Assembly (NCBI GenBank): GCA_016871515.1
Contig: VHDE01000026.1
Coordinates: forward strand, 1-56,473
Direction of reading: 5' to 3'
DNA from: Verrucomicrobiota bacterium
GTDB taxonomy: Bacteria; Verrucomicrobiota; Verrucomicrobiia; Limisphaerales; SIBE01
DNA: 56,473 nucleotides
Every line of letters starts with the position of its first letter. The first letter of the stretch is position 1. The translations under genes and the position numbers were made by a program. The notes under the pieces were generated by a model. That model was not told the origin of the DNA. It worked only from the letters and a program-made list of their open reading frames with translations, and did not search any database. Shown one piece after another: positions 7,822 through 15,729 of the stretch.

Positions 7822-9531
7822 CTAGAGCTCTGCAATCAAGTCGTAATCCGTGTGGCCGATGACCTTGACCTGAGCAAATTGGCCCAACGGTAATTTGCCT
7901 CGCACATAAACGCGGCCATCGATGTCCGGTGCGTCCGCTTCGCTGCGTGCGACGAGGTGCCGTCCTTCCAAAATCGAGCCCTCACTCCGAATTAGCCCAT
8001 GCTCCCACGAACTGACTTGGGCGTTGGACAATTCCTTCGCGGTCGCCCGGTGCTCGACCAGCACCTTGATCGTTTTTCCGGCAAACGAGCTGGAAACCTG
8101 GCGCGCCACGTCAAGTTGCACAGCCATCGCTCGTTTCCGGCGCGCCTTTTTGACCGATGCCATCACCTGGCCCATCATCTTTCCAGCCAGCGTTCCCTCT
8201 TCTTGTGAGTAAGTAAACACGCCCAGGCGTTCGAACTTCGTTTCACGAATAAAGTTGAGAAGCGTTTCAAAATAGACTTCCGTTTCTCCTGGAAACCCGA
8301 CGATAAAGGTGGTTCGGATCGCAATCCCTGGTATCCCAGCACGAATTCGAGCTATGAGATCGACAATGTATTCCTGGGAAGTCTCACGGCGCATCCGTTC
8401 GAGCATATTATGATGAATGTGCTGCAACGGCATATCGACGTAACGCGCGACCTTCGGACATTCGCTAATCGTTCGAATGAGGTCGTCGGTCCAATGGGCA
8501 GGATGCGTGTAAAGCAATCGAATCCAAAAATCCCCGGGCAAATCGTTGAGCGCCCGCAACAATGTGCAAAGCGTCGGCGTGTCAGCGGGCAAAGCCTGCG
8601 CCGCTTCGCGGAATTTTTGCGGCGACGCGATCGAACCGTTGCGTTTCGGACGCAAATCGAGCCCGTAATAGGTCGAATCTTGCGAGATCAAGTTCAGTTC
8701 CTTGACCCCGCTGGCGATCAACCCGCGAGCCTCCTCAACAATGCCGTTCAATTGCCGGCTCCGATGGGCGCCACGCATGCGCGGGATCGTGCAAAAACTG
8801 CAGGGATGATTGCAGCCCTCAGCGATTTTGACGTAAGCAAAATGCTCGGGAGTCAATCGAAAGCGCGGTGTCGCATAGTCCGGAATGTAAACTGGGCGTG
8901 GGCTGACGGAGACCAAGGGCGGTGATGCGTGATCCGTGATCCGTGATCCGTCGGTGGCCGACGGCTTTCCTGGCGGAATGGGCGTGAGGGTTGTCTTGGT
9001 GCGGCCAAACTTCTCGGCGCCGCGGAGGTTTTCCTCAGGCGCACTGGGGGATTCGGGCTGGCCTTTGCTGAGTTCAGCCAATCGGGAAACAATTTGTCGT
9101 TTCGCGCGCGATTGCGGTGGTTCAGGACTGAGTCGAGCCGCGCGATGGACGAGGGCTTGTTGAACGATATCGGCAACTTGCGAAACCTGATCGATGCCCA
9201 TGAATGCATCAACTTCCGGCAAGAGCTTCGGCAAATCTTCGCGGAAACGCTGGGGCAGGCAGCCGGATACCACAAGTCCCTGGCCCCGGTTTTGAGCCTC
9301 GCGCAGTTCCGCCGATTCGAGGATCGTATCGACGCTCTCCTCCTGCGCCGTGTCAATGAACGAACAGGTATTGACGATCACCACGTCTGCCTCGGCCGCG
9401 TTGTTGGTAATCTCGAGGCCCTCGCGCATGAGCGAGCCGAGCATAATCTCGGCATCGACTAAATTCTTGGCGCAACCGAGTGAAATTAATCCGACTCGGA
9501 CGGGCCGCTGTTTGGGTTGGCACATCTTCAC
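7822..9531 (-). CDS. rimO: Ribosomal protein S12 methylthiotransferase RimO
   Basis: Radical-SAM enzyme that methylthiolates the conserved Asp of ribosomal protein S12. The N-terminal UPF0004 domain has Cys20, Cys56 and Cys91 for the auxiliary 4Fe-4S cluster. The radical-SAM triad is Cys240, Cys244 and Cys247 (CNHPCSFC). A C-terminal TRAM domain covers about the last 65 residues. The 569 aa exceed the usual roughly 440. About 80 extra residues (about 130-212) lie between the first two domains, low in complexity and partly encoded by a short tandem repeat. A second insert of about 25 residues follows YYGLDLRPK. Cysteines and the core domains look intact, so function is likely kept. The start is GTG at 9531; an ATG six bases on is an alternative. 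It follows the rodZ-like gene. Confidence 0.93.
   Translation of the reverse strand: MKMCQPKQRPVRVGLISLGCAKNLVDAEIMLGSLMREGLEITNNAAEADVVIVNTCSFIDTAQEESVDTILESAELREAQNRGQGLVVSGCLPQRFREDLPKLLPEVDAFMGIDQVSQVADIVQQALVHRAARLSPEPPQSRAKRQIVSRLAELSKGQPESPSAPEENLRGAEKFGRTKTTLTPIPPGKPSATDGSRITDHASPPLVSVSPRPVYIPDYATPRFRLTPEHFAYVKIAEGCNHPCSFCTIPRMRGAHRSRQLNGIVEEARGLIASGVKELNLISQDSTYYGLDLRPKRNGSIASPQKFREAAQALPADTPTLCTLLRALNDLPGDFWIRLLYTHPAHWTDDLIRTISECPKVARYVDMPLQHIHHNMLERMRRETSQEYIVDLIARIRAGIPGIAIRTTFIVGFPGETEVYFETLLNFIRETKFERLGVFTYSQEEGTLAGKMMGQVMASVKKARRKRAMAVQLDVARQVSSSFAGKTIKVLVEHRATAKELSNAQVSSWEHGLIRSEGSILEGRHLVARSEADAPDIDGRVYVRGKLPLGQFAQVKVIGHTDYDLIAEL
8922..8949. repeat. 7-bp tandem repeat inside rimO
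   Basis: Four consecutive units GTGATGC, GTGATCC, GTGATCC, GTGATCC on the plus strand lie within the coding region for the extra linker of RimO. Each unit is 7 bp, so the reading frame shifts from unit to unit; 28 bp in total is not a multiple of three. Confidence 0.85.
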
Positions 9532-9599
9532 ACTGCCAGAAAACTACGCGAGGCGAGGGAACGAACGCAAAGGAAAATCCAGCAATTCGCAATTCGGTC

Positions 9600-9624
9600 C
9601 ATGAACCAACTGCTGTGGTTCATG
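9600..9624. repeat. Minimal copy of the CATGAACC/GGTTCATG border pair
   Basis: CATGAACCA and TGGTTCATG face each other across a 7-nt loop, followed by GGGGAG, between rimO and the rodZ-like gene. It looks like an empty version of the composite elements at 30507-30638 and 36543-36568. Confidence 0.7.
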
Positions 9625-9644
9625 GGGAGGATTGCTGAGGAAAA

Positions 9645-10160
9645 TCACCGCTCAGGCCGAGGCGACCCGGCGCTGGGCAGCGGCAGCAATTCTCCGGCAT
9701 TCGTTTGAGGAACATCGTACAAACCGGGACCGAGGTTACTCAATGGATCGATACTTTGACGAATGCTCCAGGCCCGATAACTCAGGACGGCCAAAGCGGC
9801 GACAAGAACAACTCCAAGAACAAACGCCATCAATTGCCAATTCACCTTCGCAAGCTGGAGCATGATGCTGTCAATCAGCGCAGCCTTTTTGACCCCGAGG
9901 TGCGGCGGTTCACTGAATCGTTTGCTGGCCGACAGCTCCGCTTCCAGGTCGCGCATGACCTGTGAGACATCCAGTTTCACGAGCGTGGCGTAGGTGCGAA
10001 CAAATCCCCGAATGTAAACCGGCGCGGCAAAAACGTCATAAGCTCCCTGGTCTAAAGCGCGCACGTGGTCCGTTCGAATCTTGGTCGCCTCGGCCACGTC
10101 GTAAACGGATAGTTTCAGTTGTTCCCGCGCTTGGCGCAATTGTTCGGCAACGCTAGCCAT
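9645..10160 (-). CDS. RodZ-like helix-turn-helix membrane protein
   Basis: The N-terminal HTH domain (about residues 6-63, AREQLKLSVYDVAEATKIR) is of the RodZ/HTH_25 type. A juxtamembrane region and one predicted transmembrane helix (about 108-128) follow. RodZ proteins link MreB filaments to the cell-wall elongation machinery with the HTH domain in the cytoplasm. At 171 aa it lacks the large periplasmic beta domain of E. coli RodZ; only a short Pro/Ser-rich tail of about 40 residues remains. It begins the leftward cluster with rimO, pgsA and pgpA, an arrangement known for rodZ in other bacteria. Transcription from this end is divergent from the next gene. Confidence 0.8.
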   Translation of the reverse strand: MASVAEQLRQAREQLKLSVYDVAEATKIRTDHVRALDQGAYDVFAAPVYIRGFVRTYATLVKLDVSQVMRDLEAELSASKRFSEPPHLGVKKAALIDSIMLQLAKVNWQLMAFVLGVVLVAALAVLSYRAWSIRQSIDPLSNLGPGLYDVPQTNAGELLPLPSAGSPRPER

Positions 10161-10308
10161 AGGACTGCTCTTAGTAACGTTTTACGACCGGGTTTGGCAA
10201 TGACGGAAAGTAACCAAGTAACCAAAAGGCCGAGGGCAGCGCACGTTCAGATTCTGTTTTCGACAGGACTGGGTTCAAAAGCTCAAGCAAGAGGAAGCGA
10301 AGTTTGAG

Positions 10309-10980
10309 TTGTTGAAGAAGAAGATTGGACAGAACCGCAAGGTTATCGCACCTGCGCGCGTTAAAGAGATTATTGGCAGCTTGAAGCGGGAGAAGCTGCT
10401 GGCGTTTTTTGCGGCAAATCCTCAAGAGCGGACTGGCGGCGCCGGACATCTGGCTCGCGAACTGAGATCGTTGATCAAAGAGCGCGAAACGCGATTGACT
10501 TGGAAGGGAATGATCTCGCCGCGTCGCATCATTCGGACAGCGATACTCACCGGAATTGCGAGCGCCATCTTTGTTGGCTGGTGGTTCTACACGCTCAAAA
10601 ATCCACCGGCCCCCAAGGTAACGCTGCAGGGCGTTCAAGTCGGAAAACCGGAAGGCGAAGAAGAAGCCAAGGCGCCGGAGAAATCTTCCGGACAACAGGC
10701 AGCGGTTGTCGCGGCAGCTGAGACGCCGAAGGAAGAAACCGTGGCGCCACCTGAGGCAAAGACAACCGCAGTGGTGAAGGCGAAGTCATCCTCCCGCGAA
10801 AAATCGGGGGGTTCCAAAAAGTTTAAACAAGATGAAGAATTGAACCAGTCGGCCTCGTTGATTTTTAAGCTCCTTCTTCTTCCGTTAGTCGGAGTGATCA
10901 TTGCGGGATCACTTCTCCAACGCTTCGGTCCTCAATTGTGGAATATGTTGCGGGGAACCGCCTCCTCGAAGTCGCGCTAG
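10309..10980 (+). CDS. Unknown protein with two membrane helices
   Basis: I do not recognise the family. From the TTG start: a basic N-terminal region (1-70), helix 1 (about 75-95, ILTGIASAIFVGWWFY), an Ala/Glu/Lys/Pro-rich linker (100-180) and helix 2 (about 183-203), 223 aa in all. With both helices crossing, the low-complexity linker would lie on the other side of the membrane. The start is uncertain. The same frame is open back to 10222 and encodes a charged, helix-like stretch (QDWVQKLKQEEAKFELL) without a good start codon. An ATG at 10200 opens a different frame reading MTESNQVTKRPR, so a frameshift near 10230-10260 may separate the true N-terminus from the rest. Confidence 0.6.
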   Translation: MLKKKIGQNRKVIAPARVKEIIGSLKREKLLAFFAANPQERTGGAGHLARELRSLIKERETRLTWKGMISPRRIIRTAILTGIASAIFVGWWFYTLKNPPAPKVTLQGVQVGKPEGEEEAKAPEKSSGQQAAVVAAAETPKEETVAPPEAKTTAVVKAKSSSREKSGGSKKFKQDEELNQSASLIFKLLLLPLVGVIIAGSLLQRFGPQLWNMLRGTASSKSR

Positions 10981-11004
10981 CCAAGCCAGGGCCTGTCCTA
11001 AAAG

Positions 11005-11130
11005 CTGTCGCACGGAGAAAACTTGGTCGTAAACTTTGTCGACAACTTAATCGAATGACGAATTCCCGACAAAGTTTGCGATTAAGTTTACGACGGGGCT
11101 TTGAACTATGCTTCTGGGACAACTGTAGCC
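11005..11130. repeat. MITE-like repeat, copy 1 (GTCGTAAACTTTGTCG family)
   Basis: GTCGTAAACTTTGTCGACAACTT (11027-11049) is followed by partly complementary right arms (CGACAAAGTTTGCG at 11067-11080, GATTAAGTTTACGAC at 11080-11094), then a conserved tail ending TGCTTCTGGGA (about 11109-11119). The second copy is at 33150-33250. It fills much of the 272-bp gap between two converging genes, which otherwise shows nothing. Confidence 0.75.
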
Positions 11131-11252
11131 AGGTCTCTCGGGACCGCACAGGGAGTGCTCGCGCGACGACGCAATAGCGTCCAATTCTTCACCGATGCAA
11201 CCTCGTAACCGTGTGTAACCACGTAACGGCCTTCGCGGAGCCACGCCTCGGG

Positions 11253-12146
11253 TTATTTCGTCGCGCCACAACACTTCTTGTATTTCTTTCCGCTTCCGCA
11301 AGGGCATGTGTCGTTGCGTCCGATTTTCTGCGGCGCAACATATGGCGCCGGCCGGGGCGGTGCTCGCAACGCTTTCGCCACCCTCGACTCGACAGAGACT
11401 TCTCTTTCGCAAAAGGCGGTCCAGCGTTCGAACTCCCGGACGGTGTCATTCATCGGCGGCTGACTATTCGCGAACTGTTTGAACAACTCATCCTTTCGTT
11501 GAGAGATGGCATCCTCGACATCCACTAAAGTCGTAACGGCGGTATCGATCAAATCACTCTCGAAGGCTTGCCGGATTTCCGGAAGCAATTCGCCGGCGCC
11601 TAAGTAGCAGCTGCAAACCACCAAGGCCGTCCAAACCTTGCGGTCGCCAGGCTGGGCCAGTTTGGCCTGAAACAGTTCGCGGTAATAGGCAACGACCTCG
11701 TCTTTCGACTTTTCGCCCCAAGCCGCCAGAACGGCCATCGTTTCTATAGCTTCTCCACGGACATAATGATGGACATCCTCCCGTTCGACCAGTTGCCTCA
11801 GAGGGGCCAGGTCACCGCCACAAACCGACGCGAGGATGCGCGAGCCATCCGCGATAATTAATTCACCAAGCAACTCCATCAACAGCTCCTCGGGCAGCGA
11901 AAGAAGTTTCACGAGCGGCGCGAATGCTCTCCGTTCGCGAAACTGCGCCAATAAATAAACCGCGTACACATGGAGCATGTACTGTGAATCGGCGGCCACG
12001 GCTTGCGGGTGAGTGCTTGCGCGTTCGAGCGCGGCGAGCAATTCAGGAATGACGGCGTCGCGGTGCTTTGCCGCGGCTTGCAATGCTGTGCGCGGAATTG
12101 TCGAGCTAAGGTGTTCGAGTTGCTTCAGAATTTCAGGCGTCGTCAT
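11253..12146 (-). CDS. DUF1186-type helical-repeat protein with C-terminal SEC-C motif
   Basis: Residues 1-230 read as helical (HEAT-like) repeats of the DUF1186 type, rich in Ala and Leu, with [22 protein letters not shown] as the clearest unit. The C-terminus is a SEC-C zinc-binding motif, [20 protein letters not shown], with the CxC...CC ligand pattern also found at the SecA C-terminus. Function is unknown; the SEC-C motif suggests a zinc-dependent interaction with the ribosome, SecB-like partners or nucleic acid. At 297 aa it has no signal peptide and is expected in the cytosol. It converges with the 10309 gene and diverges from the AAA-like gene. Confidence 0.75.
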   Translation of the reverse strand: MTTPEILKQLEHLSSTIPRTALQAAAKHRDAVIPELLAALERASTHPQAVAADSQYMLHVYAVYLLAQFRERRAFAPLVKLLSLPEELLMELLGELIIADGSRILASVCGGDLAPLRQLVEREDVHHYVRGEAIETMAVLAAWGEKSKDEVVAYYRELFQAKLAQPGDRKVWTALVVCSCYLGAGELLPEIRQAFESDLIDTAVTTLVDVEDAISQRKDELFKQFANSQPPMNDTVREFERWTAFCEREVSVESRVAKALRAPPRPAPYVAPQKIGRNDTCPCGSGKKYKKCCGATK

Positions 12147-12203
12147 GCTTGGATTCTATCCGAAACCATTGGATCGAGGAAACATTTTGCCGTTCTCTCT
12201 TTG

Positions 12204-12262
12204 GTCGTAACGCAGACTTGTAGTCTGCCGTATCGCCGACTTTCAGTCGGCAGCGGTTTCGC
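12204..12262. repeat. Dispersed double palindrome (GCAGACTxxxAGTCTGC family)
   Basis: Two small hairpins in a row, GCAGACT-TGT-AGTCTGC and GCCGACT-TTC-AGTCGGC, are spaced by CGTATC and preceded by GTCGTAAC. The same arrangement with other stem sequences occurs at 38436-38575. The two stems differ at matching positions on both arms, so pairing is preserved. Confidence 0.75.
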
Positions 12263-12360
12263 GACGCCCAGAGCGTCCGGGCTTGCGGAAGCTCCGCGGA
12301 TTGAAAATAACTTTTTCCTTTTGACGCATGACGCTCCCCAACTAAGCTCAGTCGCCTTGT

Positions 12361-15000
12361 ATGAGCACCGCCAGCTTTTATGTCATTGGAGGCACATTGC
12401 CCCAGGATGCTCCGTCCTACGTGGAACGGCAGGCAGACCGCGATCTCTTCGATGGCTTGCTCAAAGGAGAATTCTGTTACGTGCTCACTTCGCGCCAAAT
12501 GGGCAAGTCATCGCTCATGGTTCGAACTTCCAATCGGCTTCGCATTAAAGGCATTAACGTCGTTTCGCTGGATCTCACGGCCATTGGCCAGAACCTGACT
12601 CCGGAGCAATGGTATGATGGCTTGCTCGTCCGCATGGGGCGCCAACTTCACCTCGAAGAAGAACTCGACGGTTTCTGGAAACAGAACGAACGCGTCAGCC
12701 CGGTCCAACGTTTAATGTCGGTCATTCGTGACGTCGTCATGGTAAAGCGCCCCGGGCCGTTGGTCATTTTCGTCGATGAAATTGACACCGTGCGGAGCCT
12801 CCCGTTTTCGACGGACGAATTTTTTTCGGCGATTCGCGAGTGCTACAATCGGCGGACCGAAGACCCGGACCTAAATCGCCTCACGTTTTGTCTGCTGGGA
12901 GTGGCCACGCCGAGCGACCTTATTCGCGACACACGGACGACACCATTCAACATCGGCCGCCGAATCGAACTGTACGATTTCACCCGGGGAGAAGCGGCGC
13001 CCTTGGCGAACGGTCTTGGAAGAGAAACTAAGAATGCGAACCACTTGCTCGAACGCATTCTTTTCTGGACCAACGGCCACCCATACTTGACACAGCGCCT
13101 TTGCCAGGCCATCGCCGAGGATAAAGGCGTGGGAAATGCCTCGGGCGTCGATCGCCATTGCCAGGAGCTCTTCCTTTCGAACCGCGCGCGCGAACGGGAT
13201 GATAATCTGCTCTTCGTTCGCGAACGATTGCTCCGCAGCGAAGTCGATTTGGCAAGCTTGCTGAGTCTTTACGAGCGCGTTTGGAATCGCAAACGCGTCC
13301 GCGACGACGAGACAAACTCGTTCATCAGCTTTCTGCGCCTCACAGGAATCATCCGCGTCGTCCATGGCCTGCTCGAAGTGCGCAATCGAATTTATCACCG
13401 GGTCTTCGATCAAACCTGGGTTCGCGCGAACATGCCGGACCAGGAATTGCGCCGCCAGAGGGAAGCGTTCCGCCGAGGGTTGCTGCGTGGCGCGGGGGTC
13501 GTCGCCATTTTGACAGTCGTGAGCCTTGGCGTGGCTTGGTTTATCACCAAGCAAGTCAAAGCCAGGGAAGCGCGCGCGGCCATCGAGAACTTCGGCAAGG
13601 TTTACACAGGCTTCACCACGTATCAGGATATCGCCGAAATCAAGCAAGACTTCGAGATGGAGGGAGGGACCAAAGTCAGCACGTCCGGCACGCTCACACT
13701 GGCGTTGGAAAAACCGAACAAGCTGAATTTGTCTGTGAAAATTAGCAGAGGAATTTCGGACGTGGACATTCAAGTCGTCAGCGATGGCGAGAGACTTTGG
13801 ACGTACCGCCGCGACATCAGGCAATATACTGTCGGCCCGGCGCCCGATTCGTTGAAGGTTATCCTGGATCAAGCCGATGGGATCGCCGAGATGGATTTCT
13901 CATACTCAGCTTATGGCCTTATTCTGTCGAAAGATCCCCAAGTCGCGCTGGCCAAGCAGAGCAAGACTCTCAGGTTTCTGGGCAAGGAGCCTTTTGACGG
14001 CGACCAAACACACGTATTGACCTGGACAGAACAGGCGCCGGAACGGAGCGCGCCAGGGCCAGCCAGCAAACTGAAACCGCTGCCGTTAACCGCCTGGATC
14101 GGTTCTGCCGACGGCTTAATTCGCCAATGGAAGGCGGACCTTTCGGAGTTGAACATGACGGCGGCGATGCCGAGCACCTTTGGGCCTCCGCGCATGGTGA
14201 AGTTACGCAATTTCGTGACCACCATGAAGCACTCGAACATCAAGCTGAACGCGTCTCCCGATGAAACGGCGTTCACGTTCAAACCGCCAGCGGAGGCGCG
14301 CCAAGTTCAGCGGTTTCAGTCGCGCGGCGACCGGCCCGGGGGACGCGAATCGCGCAGCAGCGATAGCGAACCCCAATTCGACAAAACCCGTTTGCCGGAA
14401 CTGATTCCAGCGCGCGCGCCAAACACACCGCCGCAATTGATCGATCTGTCGGCGCACTACAATGCGCCGTTGACCGAACCTTGGCATTCGCAACGGACGG
14501 GCAATGATCTTTCGGCATTGCCGCGCGGATTGCAGACGATTGCCGGGACGCCATTCGACATTCGCGGCGTTGTCCAGTTGGCCGGGCGCGGCGAGTTCTA
14601 TATGACCCGCCTGTATCCGCGACAAGTCAGAGAGATCGCGATTGGTCTAAAATGCCGGCGCCTGCACTTTCTGCACGGCGCCGCCTGGACGACCCAGGAA
14701 GGAATGCCGATTGGCAGCTACATTATCCATCATGCGGATGGCCAACGCCGAAGCCGCTCCATCATTTACGGTTTCGATGTGCGCGACTGGTGGGCCGACA
14801 CCGACGCCACCGGGGCAAGCACAGGTATTCTCCTGGCTTGGAGCGGGAGCAATCCAGCCAGTCAACCTCAGGGACAAAAGATCGCTTTATACAAGAGCAC
14901 CTGGGAAAACCCTCTGCCCGACATCGAGGTGAAGGCCATCGATTATGTGTCAAGCATTGCCGAGCCAGCGCCATTTTTGATTGGGATCACGGCCGAGTGA
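12361..15000 (+). CDS. AAA-like ATPase fused to a transmembrane helix and extracytoplasmic domains
   Basis: Residues 1-360 match the AAA-like (AAA_35) family: the start [20 protein letters not shown], an atypical Walker [10 protein letters not shown] (44-52, first Gly absent), Walker [10 protein letters not shown] (134-142) and LGVATPSDL (about 179-187). A single membrane helix follows at about 374-397. Residues about 400-640 resemble the DUF2092/LolA-like fold ([24 protein letters not shown], beta-strand rich). After a Pro/Arg-rich linker, residues about 690-879 form a beta-rich domain that I cannot name, with [19 protein letters not shown] and FDVRDWWAD. The predicted topology is ATPase inside, sensor or binding domains outside. 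AAA_35 modules are usually fused to WD40, TIR or similar parts; this combination is unusual. The gene is monocistronic and 879 aa long. Function is unknown; signalling across the membrane is an inference. Confidence 0.8.
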   Translation: MSTASFYVIGGTLPQDAPSYVERQADRDLFDGLLKGEFCYVLTSRQMGKSSLMVRTSNRLRIKGINVVSLDLTAIGQNLTPEQWYDGLLVRMGRQLHLEEELDGFWKQNERVSPVQRLMSVIRDVVMVKRPGPLVIFVDEIDTVRSLPFSTDEFFSAIRECYNRRTEDPDLNRLTFCLLGVATPSDLIRDTRTTPFNIGRRIELYDFTRGEAAPLANGLGRETKNANHLLERILFWTNGHPYLTQRLCQAIAEDKGVGNASGVDRHCQELFLSNRARERDDNLLFVRERLLRSEVDLASLLSLYERVWNRKRVRDDETNSFISFLRLTGIIRVVHGLLEVRNRIYHRVFDQTWVRANMPDQELRRQREAFRRGLLRGAGVVAILTVVSLGVAWFITKQVKAREARAAIENFGKVYTGFTTYQDIAEIKQDFEMEGGTKVSTSGTLTLALEKPNKLNLSVKISRGISDVDIQVVSDGERLWTYRRDIRQYTVGPAPDSLKVILDQADGIAEMDFSYSAYGLILSKDPQVALAKQSKTLRFLGKEPFDGDQTHVLTWTEQAPERSAPGPASKLKPLPLTAWIGSADGLIRQWKADLSELNMTAAMPSTFGPPRMVKLRNFVTTMKHSNIKLNASPDETAFTFKPPAEARQVQRFQSRGDRPGGRESRSSDSEPQFDKTRLPELIPARAPNTPPQLIDLSAHYNAPLTEPWHSQRTGNDLSALPRGLQTIAGTPFDIRGVVQLAGRGEFYMTRLYPRQVREIAIGLKCRRLHFLHGAAWTTQEGMPIGSYIIHHADGQRRSRSIIYGFDVRDWWADTDATGASTGILLAWSGSNPASQPQGQKIALYKSTWENPLPDIEVKAIDYVSSIAEPAPFLIGITAE

Positions 15001-15063
15001 GGCATCGTTCAGCAGCCTGCGACTTCCAGGAATCCATCCCAGCATGAGCGATAGGTTGCTGCT

Positions 15064-15604
15064 TCAAGGAGTGGAATAGTCGCGCTCGGGCCTCTCAAAC
15101 AACACCAACTGGCGATGCCGGTCGCCGACGGGCTGTTGTGGGTATGCTGGGAAATTCGTGATCAGGGCCTCAATCATTGGATGCCGCAGTTCCTCGGTGG
15201 AATTTTCCCTGTCGATTGAATCGCATCACCCCGTTAAAGCAGGAGCGATTGAGAAAAAGGAAATCGAGCGAAGTCGGCTGCGAATTAAACCGGTCGCGGA
15301 CGGCGCAGTAATGAGCTTCCCCGATGGATCGCAGTTTTTCTCCTTCTTCCATGAGGAATGCCTTGGCAAGACCTGGTGTAAGACTGCCGCATTGGATGTC
15401 TTGATAAAGGCGGATGATGTGGATGTTCGAGTCTGCCAGGAGCGCGCGCTTCGGCTGGACGTTGAAGGCTGCAACACAGGAGCCGCAGAAGGGCTCTATC
15501 CAGCCTTCAAACTCCTGCGCGCGCGCGAGCCTGCTGATTTCGCTGACAAATTTGGTCTTGATGCCTTGACACTGGAGTGGCGGAACGAGAGGTGGCGCGT
15601 TCAT
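15064..15604 (-). pseudogene. Decayed DNA adenine methyltransferase (Dam/D12 family)
   Basis: The first 145 codons (ATG 15604 to stop 15170) read as the N-terminal half of a D12-class adenine methylase: PPLQCQGIKTKFV, the SAM-site segment WIEPFCGSCVAAFN, LLADSNIHIIRLYQDI and FLFLNRSCFNGVMRFNRQGKF. After KFH the homology stops. A second frame from about 15204 to 15064 reads ALITNFPAYPQQP...RQLVLFERPE, which looks like the C-terminal end of the same kind of protein. The middle, including the catalytic (D/N)PPY motif, is missing and the two ends are out of frame. Intact enzymes are about 270-300 aa. An internal deletion of a transferred methylase is the simplest reading. No partner restriction gene is visible. 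Confidence 0.65.
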
Positions 15605-15729
15605 TCGCTCTCCTCCTCTGCTTTCGCTCGTCGGCGACGTCATCGCATTTCGAATAAATGACGCCGAGAACAAAATGGCTTGGCAGGTTTGCAGCCATTC
15701 ACGCTCTGCTGCGGTCCTGTCATTCTCTA

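Noticed and set aside
8922-8949. CRISPR-like tandem repeat
   Set aside because: The units are 7 bp with no spacers and lie inside rimO; no cas genes are in the window.
12871-13872. Long minus-strand open frame opposite the AAA-like gene
   Set aside because: Shadow of the AAA_35 coding sequence; no domain and unnatural composition.
15158-15661. Plus-strand open frame opposite the methylase remnant
   Set aside because: The minus strand shows D12 methylase motifs; the plus-strand translation shows nothing.
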